In this document: positions 17,065 to 24,712 of the stretch, one piece after another
Numbering within the stretch: the stretch's first letter is position 1
How the letters are laid out: each line of letters begins with the position of its first letter
Assembly: GCF_022095675.1 (NCBI RefSeq)
Contig: NZ_JAHYSG010000023.1
Location: forward strand, 56,069-120,068
Source: Dactylosporangium sp. AC04546
Lineage (GTDB): Bacteria > Actinomycetota > Actinomycetes > Mycobacteriales > Micromonosporaceae
Reading direction: 5' to 3'
Length of the DNA stretch: 64,000 nucleotides
The notes under the pieces: model-generated
The model's input: the letters and a program-made list of their open reading frames with translations, nothing else
What the model was told of the DNA's origin: nothing
Databases searched by the model: none
Translations under genes and position numbers: made by a program

Positions 17065-17190
17065 ATGCTCAGCTTCTCCGGCCAGATCGGCACCACGGCG
17101 ACCGGCGGCCTGACCGTCACGGTCGCTCCGGGCGCCTCCACCACGTGCGGCGGCGGCAACTGCTGCTGCACCAGCTGCTGCTCGTGGTAG
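17065..17190 (+). CDS. Sag-like TOMM RiPP precursor peptide, copy 1
   Basis: The 41-residue peptide starts MLSFSGQIGTTATGG and ends with a Cys/Ser/Thr-rich core, CGGGNCCCTSCCSW. F4 and I8 form an FxxxI motif, which SagC-type proteins recognise in the streptolysin S precursor, and VAPG at residues 20-23 matches the position just before the SagA core. The core after G23 has C28, C33-35, C38, C39 plus S25, T26, T27, T36, S37 and S40 as candidate azole or azoline sites. GGGAGGTGA lies 6 nt upstream of the ATG, a very strong ribosome site. It is followed by modification and export genes in the same direction. Cytolytic or other activity is not predicted from sequence alone. Confidence 0.88.
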   Translation: MLSFSGQIGTTATGGLTVTVAPGASTTCGGGNCCCTSCCSW

Positions 17191-17231
17191 TGGCCAACCC
17201 ACACCACGCCAACCAGTGAAGGGAACCAGCC

Positions 17232-17357
17232 ATGCTCAGCTTCTCCGGCCAGATCGGCACCACGGCCACCGGCGGCCTGACCGTCACGGTCGCTCCGGGC
17301 GCCTCCACCACCTGCGGCGGCGGCAACTGCTGCTGCACCAGCTGCTGCTCCTGGTGA
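17232..17357 (+). CDS. Sag-like TOMM RiPP precursor peptide, copy 2
   Basis: This gene encodes exactly the same 41 residues as copy 1. The DNA differs only at silent third positions (the codons for Ala12, Thr27 and Ser40) and in the stop codon (TGA here, TAG in copy 1). The 41-bp spacer contains a weaker ribosome site (AAGGGA, 9 nt before the ATG) than copy 1. The duplication would raise precursor dose. The stop is embedded in the left arm of a hairpin that separates the precursors from the biosynthetic genes. Confidence 0.88.
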   Translation: MLSFSGQIGTTATGGLTVTVAPGASTTCGGGNCCCTSCCSW

Positions 17358-17377
17358 TCCGGCCCTAGCCGGTCACC
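17353..17377 (+). terminator. Attenuator-like hairpin between precursors and modification genes
   Basis: A 10-bp stem (17353-17363 with a one-base bulge at 17358, pairing with 17368-17377) has a CCTA loop. It begins inside the stop codon of precursor 2 and ends 25 nt before the dehydrogenase ATG. There is no clear T-run. In sag loci a leaky terminator after sagA keeps precursor mRNA in excess; this hairpin could do the same. Confidence 0.5.
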
Positions 17378-17402
17378 TCCCGCGCATTCGTATCGGAGTG
17401 AG

Positions 17403-18347
17403 ATGCCCTACCGCCGCACCAGGGAAGAAGTCGAGGAAGCGCTCAAGGACCACGACTACCTCCGGGCGGTCGGCAGCTTCGCGATGCAGCACACGATCGT
17501 GTCGATCTATTCGTCATCCACGGTCGTCCGCACTCCAGACTCTGTGGTGCGGGGTCGATGGGCGACCGGGGATGACGCCTTCGCCGGTGAGGAGCTGCTC
17601 CTCAACTACCGCACGGACAACGCCCGGCTGGGCTTCCAGATGGGCATCGGCCGGTTCTACGAGGCGGACGCGGTCCTGTCGTCCTGCCACGCCGACCTCG
17701 AAGAGGATCTGCGTGACGTCATCGGGCTGCCGGCCGCGAAACCCATCCGCACGGGCCTGACCGCCGTGGTCACCGAGCGGCGCAGCACGCGCGCGTTCAC
17801 CGGCGAGCCGATCTCGATGGCCGACCTGTCGGCGTTGCTGTTCCACTGCCAGGGCAGCACCGGAAGCCTGCCCTACGGCAATCCGGCCGACCCGCACGGC
17901 GTGATCCGGCTGCGCACCGTCGCGTCGGGCGGCGGGCTGTATCCGGTGACGTTGTACATCCACGCCTTCAACGTCGCGGGGCTCGCACCGGGCGCGTACG
18001 AGTACCTGCCGCACGCCCACGGGCTCTCGCCGGTCGCGCCGCATCCGCAGCTGTCCGCGGCGCAGGTGCTGCGCTCGCCCGACCTGGACGTGGAGCGCAG
18101 CGGGTTCGCGCTGACCTTCGTGTACAACCTCTACGACAACTCGCGCAAGTACGGCGACGGCGGTGTGGTGTTCGGGCTCATCGAAGTCGGCGCGATCCTG
18201 CAGAACCTGCACCTGGCCCGGACCGCGCTCGGCCTGGCCGGATGCGACCAGGGCGGCTACGACAAGCAGATCATCGAGAAGATGCTGGACCTGGACGGCC
18301 TGACCAGCCACGTCGTGCACGTCACCATGGTCGGGCAGGGAGAGTAG
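17403..18347 (+). CDS. SagB/McbC-type FMN-dependent azoline dehydrogenase
   Basis: This 314-residue SagB-type nitroreductase-fold protein has an N-terminal extension (residues 1-100), then VTERRSTRAFTGEPIS near residue 122, which matches the FMN-phosphate-binding RRSxR segment. VASGGGLYPVTLYIHA and the late LGLAGCDQGGYDKQII segment are also typical. In TOMM pathways it oxidises azolines, made by the C/D cyclodehydratase, to aromatic thiazoles and oxazoles. The ATG at 17403 has GGAGTG close upstream. It is the first biosynthetic gene after the precursors, as sagB is in streptolysin loci, and ends 3 nt before the C-protein start. Confidence 0.92.
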   Translation: MPYRRTREEVEEALKDHDYLRAVGSFAMQHTIVSIYSSSTVVRTPDSVVRGRWATGDDAFAGEELLLNYRTDNARLGFQMGIGRFYEADAVLSSCHADLEEDLRDVIGLPAAKPIRTGLTAVVTERRSTRAFTGEPISMADLSALLFHCQGSTGSLPYGNPADPHGVIRLRTVASGGGLYPVTLYIHAFNVAGLAPGAYEYLPHAHGLSPVAPHPQLSAAQVLRSPDLDVERSGFALTFVYNLYDNSRKYGDGGVVFGLIEVGAILQNLHLARTALGLAGCDQGGYDKQIIEKMLDLDGLTSHVVHVTMVGQGE

Positions 18348-18350
18348 TCA

Positions 18351-19442
18351 GTGAGCGAAGACGAGCACATGGCGGACAGCTACCGGCTGGCGAGCACGGC
18401 GCGCCTGGTCGAGGACGGCGCCGGGCGGTTCCGCATCCGCACCGGGGTGTGGAACTTCGAGGAAGCGGTGATCGACGTCAGCCGCGAGTCCCCGGCGGTG
18501 GCGGCCACCGTCCGCGCCGCGCTGCGCGCCGCGGCGACCGGGCCGGTTCGCGTCGCCGATCACCTGGATCCGGGGCTGCTGCCGATCGAGTCGGCCAACA
18601 TCGAGCGCCTCTTCGCCGACCTGGGACAGGCCGGACTGTTCGTGCCCGCCAGTGACCGCGACAGCCAGGACGCGGTGACCGCCGCGCTGCTGGGCCGGAT
18701 GGTGTCGCCCTACCCCGGGGACGGTGAGCCGCCGAGCGGCGAGGTCGCCTTCCTGTCGGACTCCGCCGCGGCGACGGCACAGGCCGAGCACCTGGCGGCG
18801 GGGATGCGGCTGCGGCTGACGCCGCTCGCGCCCGAGACGGTGGAGCGCCTGTCGACCGTCGACCTCACCTCCCGCATCGACGGGCTGGCCACCGAGCAGG
18901 CCGTGACCGACCTGATCCCGGCGCTGACCGGTTCGGCGGCGCTGGTGACGTGCCTGCAGCGGCCGTCGTTGCCGCTGCTGCGCAACATCAACCGCGTGCT
19001 CGAGAGCCGTGACGTGCCCTGGGTGTGTGCGTTCATCGACGGGCCGTTCGTGTCCGTGGTGGGCATGAAGTCCCCGCACACCGGCTGCTTCGAGTGCTTC
19101 GAGCAGCGGGCGCTGGCGCGGCTGGAGGACCATGTGTCCTACCACGACTTCGCCCGCTCGCCGGTCGGCGCCGCGGCGCCGCGCGCGGCGGACGCGCCGA
19201 TGATGAGCCTGCTGACCACGATGGCGCTGACCGAGGGCTACCTGCACGCGGCGGTTGGGGTGTCGCGGCTGTCGGGCCGGGTGCTCAGCGTGCACCTGCC
19301 CACGTTGGAGATCCAGACACAGGACCTGCTGCGCATGCCCGCCTGCCCGGGCTGCGGCAGGGTGTCCCGCCAGCGCGTGCGCGAGATCAACTTCAACAGC
19401 CGGGCGGCCGTGGACCGGATCGTGGGTGGGGTGCTGCAGTGA
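18351..19442 (+). CDS. TOMM cyclodehydratase partner (SagC-type, leader-binding, E1-like)
   Basis: This 363-residue protein has the expected N-terminal RiPP-recognition-like part (strand-helix pattern in residues 10-110) and an E1/ThiF-like C-terminal part with four cysteines, TGCFEC (C246, C249) and CPGCG (C332, C335), forming the structural zinc site of SagC/McbB proteins. It lacks an obvious ATP-binding loop, as is usual for TOMM C proteins, which position the leader FxxxB motif and stimulate the YcaO partner. The start at 18351 is GTG with GGGAGAG upstream. The stop overlaps the YcaO GTG as GTGA, so the C and D subunits are likely made in equal amounts. Confidence 0.88.
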   Translation: MSEDEHMADSYRLASTARLVEDGAGRFRIRTGVWNFEEAVIDVSRESPAVAATVRAALRAAATGPVRVADHLDPGLLPIESANIERLFADLGQAGLFVPASDRDSQDAVTAALLGRMVSPYPGDGEPPSGEVAFLSDSAAATAQAEHLAAGMRLRLTPLAPETVERLSTVDLTSRIDGLATEQAVTDLIPALTGSAALVTCLQRPSLPLLRNINRVLESRDVPWVCAFIDGPFVSVVGMKSPHTGCFECFEQRALARLEDHVSYHDFARSPVGAAAPRAADAPMMSLLTTMALTEGYLHAAVGVSRLSGRVLSVHLPTLEIQTQDLLRMPACPGCGRVSRQRVREINFNSRAAVDRIVGGVLQ

Positions 19443-20794
19443 CCAGCCTGACGCACTACCCGCCGATGACGCGGCTCCTGCGGCGATACCGGCACCTGGG
19501 CGCGAACCAGACCGGCATCATGCCCGGGTTCTTCGTCGCCGTCGCCGACATCCCGGGCGAGCCGCAGATGCGCGCCATGACCGCGACCATGCCGCACTAC
19601 CACCGTCTGATCATGGACGACCCGCACCTTCAGGTGCAGTACCACCTGAGCGGTTACGGCCTCTACCAGGAAGAGGCCATGATCAAGATGATGGGCGAGA
19701 GCGTCGAGCGGTACGGTGCGATGGTCGCCATCCGCATGTTCGACCACGACTTCCGGTACGCCACACGTCGCGAACTGTCCCAGGAGGGCGAGTGCCTTCC
19801 GCTCGAATACCTGGGCATTCTTGACCCGGAACAGCAGCGCGTCCTCAGCTCACGGCTGCACCGGTACGCCGACCGGCCGCCCACCGAGGACGACGTCATC
19901 GCATGGGTGCGCTGCCCGGCGCTGACCCGGCCGGGCGAGGACCTCTGGGTCCCGGCGCAGCTGTTCTTCCTCGGCTTCACCACCTCGGCCACGCACGGGG
20001 ACCTGCTGTTCACGCCGTCGTTCTCCACCGGCACGGCCGCGCACGTGAGCCTGGAGAACGCGCTGCGCAACGCGCTGATCGAGGCCGTGCAGATCGACTC
20101 GTTCATCCTCAACTGGTACACCCCGAATCCGTCCCCGGCGGTCGTCATCGACGACGAGGACGCGCTGCGGGTGCTGGACACGATGCGGCTCGGGCCGGAC
20201 TCCGACTACCGGGTCAAGGCGATCCACCTGACGCGGCCCGATCTGCCGTTGCCGACCATCGGTGTGTACATGGACCGCAAGACCGACGCGCTGCCGATGC
20301 TCAGCTTCGGGGTGCAGGGCGACGCGGACCCGCGCTCGGCGCTGCTGCGCGGGGCGATGGAGAGCGCGGCCATCCTCGGCCTGGGCATGTACAGCGCCAT
20401 CTTCGACACGACCGCGGTGCACGCGGCGACGAACACCTCGCCGTACCTGGACCTCGACTCCAACGTGCTGTTCTACGCCGGCCCGCAGGACGCGGACCGC
20501 AAGCGCGCCATCGTCGCCGAGCGGTTCAGCGGCTCGGTGAAGCTGTCGGAGATCGCCCCGCTGTCCGGGCCGTCGACGCTCGAGTCGCTCATCGAGATGG
20601 TGGCCGGGGTGAGCCGCTGGGCGACGTACCTCGACATCACCCCGCCGGAGCTGGCCGACACCGACTGGAAGGTGGTCCGCGTCCTCATCCCCGAACTGCT
20701 GAGCATGTGCCTGCCGGGGATGCCGCCCAAGGCCCATCCGCGCATGGTCGCGCACGGCGGAGTGACGAATGACCACCCGCACCCTCTGCCTTAG
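19439..20794 (+). CDS. YcaO cyclodehydratase (SagD-type)
   Basis: The 451-residue YcaO protein has the family nucleotide/metal signatures: EAMIKMMGESVERYG near residue 80, STGTAAHVSLENALRNALIEAVQID near residue 200 and RGAMESA near residue 303. It ends precisely in PHPLP, the C-terminal PxPxP motif needed by azoline-forming YcaO enzymes. It uses ATP to activate the backbone amide and cyclise Cys, Ser and Thr in the core. The GTG start is fused to the C-protein stop (GTGA). The last 26 bp overlap the next gene. Intact catalytic signatures support a functional island. Confidence 0.94.
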   Translation: MTSLTHYPPMTRLLRRYRHLGANQTGIMPGFFVAVADIPGEPQMRAMTATMPHYHRLIMDDPHLQVQYHLSGYGLYQEEAMIKMMGESVERYGAMVAIRMFDHDFRYATRRELSQEGECLPLEYLGILDPEQQRVLSSRLHRYADRPPTEDDVIAWVRCPALTRPGEDLWVPAQLFFLGFTTSATHGDLLFTPSFSTGTAAHVSLENALRNALIEAVQIDSFILNWYTPNPSPAVVIDDEDALRVLDTMRLGPDSDYRVKAIHLTRPDLPLPTIGVYMDRKTDALPMLSFGVQGDADPRSALLRGAMESAAILGLGMYSAIFDTTAVHAATNTSPYLDLDSNVLFYAGPQDADRKRAIVAERFSGSVKLSEIAPLSGPSTLESLIEMVAGVSRWATYLDITPPELADTDWKVVRVLIPELLSMCLPGMPPKAHPRMVAHGGVTNDHPHPLP

Positions 20795-21455
20795 TGTCCT
20801 GGTCCTGCTCTGCTCGGCGTTCCCCGCGCAGGCGTTCCGGCTGACCCTCGCCGGCGTGGTCGGCGGCACCGGCGCGCCCGGCTGGGCGCCGCGCCGTCTC
20901 GACCGCGCCGTGACCGGCCAGGTGGTCTTCGCCGTCGCACTGATCGCGATGGCGGCGCTGGTGGCCACGCTGGCGCCCATGCGGTGGGAGCTCACCTCGC
21001 CCGTCGACTGGCGCTGGTACGCCGCCGCGGTCGCCTTCGGGGCGGTCGCGCCGGCGCTGGAGTGGGCCGCCGGCGCCGGCCTGCTGGCGATCCGGCACCG
21101 GCGGCTCGCCCGCATCGCGCTGCATCGTCTCGCGGGCGGCCGGTCGGTCTGGGTGGTGCTCGCCGCGGTCGGCGCCGCCGCCGCGGAGGAGGTGCTGTTC
21201 CGCGGCGTGGGGCTGCACCTGCTGGACCAGGTCCTGGGCTGGCCGGCCGCGGCGGCGCTCGCGGTCACCGCCGTCGTCTACGGCCTCAACCACCTGTACT
21301 TCGGCGCCATGACCGTCGCGCAGAAGACCCTCACCGGCGTCGGCTTCGGACTGCTCTACCTGCTCGGCGGCCACAACGTGCTGGTGCCGCTGGTGGCACA
21401 CGTGGTCCAGAACATCGTGGTGCTCACCGTGCTGCCGCGCAGGGACAACGCGTGA
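20769..21455 (+). CDS. CPBP intramembrane metalloprotease (SagE-like)
   Basis: This 228-residue multi-pass membrane protein has the complete CPBP/Abi set: EEVLFRG (E140, E141, R145), NHLYF with H175, and AHVVQN (H211, N215). Sag loci carry one such protease (SagE), which is proposed to remove the leader and/or give self-protection. The start overlaps the YcaO tail by 26 bp and the stop overlaps the next gene (GTGA), so it is part of the same transcript. Cleavage near VAPG of the precursor would be its natural job, an inference from the sag analogy. Confidence 0.85.
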   Translation: MTTRTLCLSVLVLLCSAFPAQAFRLTLAGVVGGTGAPGWAPRRLDRAVTGQVVFAVALIAMAALVATLAPMRWELTSPVDWRWYAAAVAFGAVAPALEWAAGAGLLAIRHRRLARIALHRLAGGRSVWVVLAAVGAAAAEEVLFRGVGLHLLDQVLGWPAAAALAVTAVVYGLNHLYFGAMTVAQKTLTGVGFGLLYLLGGHNVLVPLVAHVVQNIVVLTVLPRRDNA

Positions 21456-22213
21456 CCCGCGACGCGGCGGTGTTCGCCGCGACCGCCACCGTCACCACCG
21501 CGGTCTGGCTCGCCCTGTACCGCCTGCCCTTCCGGCGCAACCGCACCCGCCAGCGCGTCCGCATGGCGGTCGCCGGCCGCACCGGGCTCCCCGGCAGATA
21601 CGTGTTCCCGATCCTGGGCACCCTGATCTACCTGGCCGGTGGCGTGCTGGCATCGGTCGTCGTCATGTACGCCGGCGACGTGAGCCTGGCCGGCCTGGTC
21701 GGCTGGCACGTCACGCCGAACGGCGTCGGCCTGCTGCTGCTCACCGCCGTCGGCGCCAGCGCACTGACCGCGTTCGCGATGTCCACCCTCTACGCCCTGC
21801 GACCCCGCATCGACGTGCCCGGCGCGGTCACCGGCGTCCGCTGGATCACCGAGATCCTGGCGCTGCCCCGGCTGTGGCGCTACGCAGTCCCGGCGGCCAG
21901 TGCCGCGGTCGAGGAGTTCTTCTTCCGCGGCGTGTTCCTCGGCGGCCTGCTGGCCGCCGGCGCACCGGTCTGGGCGGCGATCGCGATCAGCGGCGCGGTG
22001 TTCACCGCCGGCCAGGTGCTGCTCACCGAGACAGCGCTGCAGGCCACCGTGCTCGCACTGTCCAGCGCGGTGCTCGCGGTGGTGTGCGGGCTGCTGGTGG
22101 CCGTCGAAGGCAGCGTGCTTCCGGCGATCGTGGTGCACGCCTCGTTCGCCGCCTACTACACCCAGACCAGCGCGCGCCGGGCCGCACCCGTCGCGGCCGC
22201 AGTGCCCCGATGA
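21452..22213 (+). CDS. Degenerate CPBP-family membrane protein
   Basis: This 253-residue membrane protein is related to the previous gene and keeps EEFFFRG (E154, E155, R159). The second motif reads FTAGQ, with Q188 where histidine is expected, and the third reads HASFA, with A233 in place of Asn/Asp after H229. Two metal-ligand positions are therefore changed, so protease activity is doubtful. It may be a scaffold with the intact protease or an immunity factor. The GTG start overlaps the upstream stop. The Q and A are encoded by normal codons with no frame break, so this is not a simple pseudogene. Confidence 0.75.
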   Translation: MTRDAAVFAATATVTTAVWLALYRLPFRRNRTRQRVRMAVAGRTGLPGRYVFPILGTLIYLAGGVLASVVVMYAGDVSLAGLVGWHVTPNGVGLLLLTAVGASALTAFAMSTLYALRPRIDVPGAVTGVRWITEILALPRLWRYAVPAASAAVEEFFFRGVFLGGLLAAGAPVWAAIAISGAVFTAGQVLLTETALQATVLALSSAVLAVVCGLLVAVEGSVLPAIVVHASFAAYYTQTSARRAAPVAAAVPR

Positions 22214-22228
22214 GGAGGCCCGATACCG

Positions 22229-23188
22229 GTGACTGAACAAGCAGCCGAACCATTCGTCGACGCCCGGAACATCACCGTGCGCTACGGTGACCTGACGGCC
22301 GTCGACGGCGTCGACCTGAGTGCCGCCAAAGGCCAGGTCGTGGGACTGGTCGGTCCCAACGGCGCCGGCAAGACCTCATTGCTGGAGTGCGTGGAAGGGC
22401 TGCGCAAGCCCGCCACCGGCACGATCCGCGTCGGCGGCTTCGACCCCGCCGCCGACCGGACCCGGATGACCCGCATCGCCGGCGTCCAGCTCCAGCAGCT
22501 GGTCTACCCGCCCCGCGCCACCGTCGACGAGATGTGCCGGCTCTTCGCGTCGTTCTACCCCGACCCGGCGGACCACCGCGAACTGCTCGACCGGTACGGC
22601 CTGAGCGAGCAGCGGCGAAGCCAGGTCGTCAAGTTGTCCGGCGGCCAGCAGCAGCGTCTGTCGCTGGTCCTGGCGCTGCTGAACAACCCGCAGGTCGTCT
22701 TCCTCGACGAGCTCACCAACGGGCTGGACCCCGCCGCCCGGCGCGTGGTCTGGGACGAGCTGCGCCGCCGCAACGACGAGGGTCTCACCATCGTGATCAC
22801 CTCCCATCACATGGAGGAGGTCGAGTACCTCTGTGACCGGGTCAACGTGCTGCTCAAGGGCCGCGTCGTCGCCGCCGGCACGCCCACCGAGCTGATCCGC
22901 GACCACGCCGGCGACACGGCCCGGCTCGTGCTCGACGGATCCGGTGGTGATCGTGAGCTGCGCGACACCCTCACCGCGCTCGGGACCGGTGTGCGGGTGC
23001 AGCAGGCCGGGCAGCGGCTGCTCCTGGACGTGCGACCGACGCGCCGGGCGGAGGTGGACCGCCTGCTGGCCGACCAGGGCCGCACGCCGCGGGTGCTGCC
23101 GCCCTCACTCGACGACGCGTACCTGAACCTGACCGGACAGGCCGCCGGACCGGCCACGAGCGAAGCGGACAACGTGAATGTTTCCTAG
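22229..23188 (+). CDS. ABC exporter ATP-binding protein
   Basis: This 319-residue ATPase of the drug/peptide export type has Walker A GPNGAGKT near residue 39, signature LSGGQQQR, Walker B VVFLDELTNGLDP and H-loop TSHHMEE. The usual DEPT is DELT here, a rare change one residue after the catalytic glutamate that should be tolerated. A C-terminal extension (residues 215-319) follows the NBD, as in bacteriocin exporters. GAGGAGG lies 9 nt before the GTG start. It pairs with the next gene to export the mature peptide, as SagG/H/I do. Confidence 0.93.
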   Translation: MTEQAAEPFVDARNITVRYGDLTAVDGVDLSAAKGQVVGLVGPNGAGKTSLLECVEGLRKPATGTIRVGGFDPAADRTRMTRIAGVQLQQLVYPPRATVDEMCRLFASFYPDPADHRELLDRYGLSEQRRSQVVKLSGGQQQRLSLVLALLNNPQVVFLDELTNGLDPAARRVVWDELRRRNDEGLTIVITSHHMEEVEYLCDRVNVLLKGRVVAAGTPTELIRDHAGDTARLVLDGSGGDRELRDTLTALGTGVRVQQAGQRLLLDVRPTRRAEVDRLLADQGRTPRVLPPSLDDAYLNLTGQAAGPATSEADNVNVS

Positions 23189-23912
23189 TGTGCTGGCCTT
23201 CGAGTCGAAGCGGATGCTGCGCAACTTCCCGCCGCTGTTCTTCGGCCTCGCGTTCCCGGTCATGGTGCTGGGCATCTTCGGCGGCATCTACGGCAACGAC
23301 CCGTCGGATCTGTGGGACGGCCTCGGCACCGTCGACGTGTCCGTCCCCGCCTACGTAGGCCTCGTCCTCGCCGTCGCCGGGCTGATGAGCTTCCCGCTCG
23401 GCATGGTCGAGTACCGCTCCCGCGGGTTCCTGCGCCGGCTCCGGGCCACCCCCGCCCGGCCCACCGCGTTCCTCACCGCACAACTGCTGATCAACATCGC
23501 CATCTGCGTGCTGGGCATCGTCCTGCTCATCGTCGTCGGCTCACTCGTGTTCGGGCTGCACGCACCGGCCCGGCCGCTCGCGTTCGCCGGTATCGCGCTG
23601 CTGTCCGGCGCCGCCATGTTCGGCATCGGCCTGCTCATCGCCTCGATCGCACGCAGCGAGCAGACGGCGCTGGTCATCGCCAACCTGGTCTACTTCCCGA
23701 TGATCTTCCTGACCGGCGCCACCGTCCCGCTCGAGCTGATGCCCGACTGGATGCGGAAGATCAGTGACGCCCTTCCGTTGACGTACGCGATCGAGTCGCT
23801 GCAGTGGGCCTGGCTCGACCGTGGTGACTCGATCGGCGTCGCCCTCGCGGTGCTGGGCGGCACCATCGTCATCTGCGCCGCCGGCGCCGCCAGGCTGTTC
23901 CGCTGGGAATGA
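23178..23912 (+). CDS. ABC-2 type exporter permease
   Basis: This 244-residue integral membrane protein has about six hydrophobic segments: FFGLAFPVMVLGIFGGIYG, a PAYVGLVLAVAGLMSFPLGM stretch, and a late LVIANLVYFPMIFLTGATVPLELMP, the hallmark of ABC-2 permeases. The FLRRLRATPARPTAFL cytoplasmic helix is the ATPase coupling region. It overlaps the ATPase gene by 11 bp. Only one permease is present, so the exporter is likely a homodimer, unlike the two permeases of the sag locus. Confidence 0.9.
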   Translation: MFPSVLAFESKRMLRNFPPLFFGLAFPVMVLGIFGGIYGNDPSDLWDGLGTVDVSVPAYVGLVLAVAGLMSFPLGMVEYRSRGFLRRLRATPARPTAFLTAQLLINIAICVLGIVLLIVVGSLVFGLHAPARPLAFAGIALLSGAAMFGIGLLIASIARSEQTALVIANLVYFPMIFLTGATVPLELMPDWMRKISDALPLTYAIESLQWAWLDRGDSIGVALAVLGGTIVICAAGAARLFRWE

Positions 23913-24712
23913 ACCCCGTCGTCGACCGGACCGTGCAGGCCACCGCGTACGCCGCGGCGGCCTGCCGGGCGGCGGAGAGCCGCCGGCCCCGTCCGCGGCT
24001 GTCGGACCCGCTCGCCGGACTGTTCACGCCCGGCGGTGCGGCCGCACAGGTCGCGACGCTCGCCGACGCCGGATTGGACGAGGTTGTCGGCCGTACCGTC
24101 CTCATCGACCGGATGCTGGCCGAGGCGCTGGACCGGTGGCCGGGCGCCGCGGTGGTGAACCTCGGCGCCGGCTTCTGCACGCGGCCCTACCGGATGCGGC
24201 TGTCCGGATGCCGCGAGCTGGTCGAGGCCGACGACCCAGCCGTCGTCGAGCTCAAGAACCGGACCCTCGACGGTCAGCAGCCCAGCTGTCCGGTACGCCG
24301 GGTCGGGCTGGACGCCCGCGACGAGACCGCGGTGACCGCCGTGGTGGACGAGACGGGACGATCCGGCGAGGTCATCGTGCTCACCGAGGGCCTGCTGGTG
24401 TACCTGCCGACCGCGGCGGTCACGGCGTTGGCCACCACGCTCGCGAACCGGCCCGCCGTCGTGCGCTGGCTCGCCGACATCGTCAGCGAAGGCTCCGCCG
24501 AGCAGATGCAGACCCTCGCCCAGCGCGTCCCCGGCGGGCTCACACTCTTCGGGCTGAACTCACTGGCCCCGCTGGAGGCACCGGGCTGGCAGGTGGTGGG
24601 CTACCGGGCCCTGCCGACGTCACGACCCAGGTACGGCCCCGCTCCCGGCGCCTCCAGCCGCACACTCGTCGACGGCGTGGTCGCCCTCGACCGGGCGGGG
24701 CCCACCGGTTGA
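23909..24712 (+). CDS. Leucine carboxyl methyltransferase family SAM-dependent enzyme
   Basis: The 267-residue protein matches the LCMT/PPM fold: RTVLIDRMLAEAL, then VVNLGAGFCTRPYRM as the SAM loop near residue 87, an acidic DDPAVVELK, and VLTEGLLVYLP near residue 152. The family methylates carboxylates and, in secondary metabolism, hydroxyls or carboxyl termini. The ATG at 23909 is fused to the permease stop (ATGA), so it is the last gene of the RiPP operon and a probable tailoring enzyme. The C-terminal Trp41 carboxylate, N terminus or side chains are possible targets; none is proven. Its 3' end runs 93 bp into the convergent ACMSD gene. Confidence 0.82.
   Translation: MNPVVDRTVQATAYAAAACRAAESRRPRPRLSDPLAGLFTPGGAAAQVATLADAGLDEVVGRTVLIDRMLAEALDRWPGAAVVNLGAGFCTRPYRMRLSGCRELVEADDPAVVELKNRTLDGQQPSCPVRRVGLDARDETAVTAVVDETGRSGEVIVLTEGLLVYLPTAAVTALATTLANRPAVVRWLADIVSEGSAEQMQTLAQRVPGGLTLFGLNSLAPLEAPGWQVVGYRALPTSRPRYGPAPGASSRTLVDGVVALDRAGPTG

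Larger units (their letters stand above)
17065..17357 (+). repeat. Tandem duplication of the precursor gene (167-bp period)
   Basis: The 126-bp coding units at 17065 and 17232 are nearly identical, with only silent changes and a different stop codon. The flanking spacers are not obviously repeated, so the duplicated unit is essentially the gene itself. Confidence 0.9.

Noticed and set aside
17065..17357. Lanthipeptide, lasso or thioamide precursor
   Set aside because: No LanM/LanB/C, asparagine-synthetase-type cyclase or TfuA gene is nearby; SagB, SagC-type and PxPxP YcaO genes indicate azol(in)e formation.
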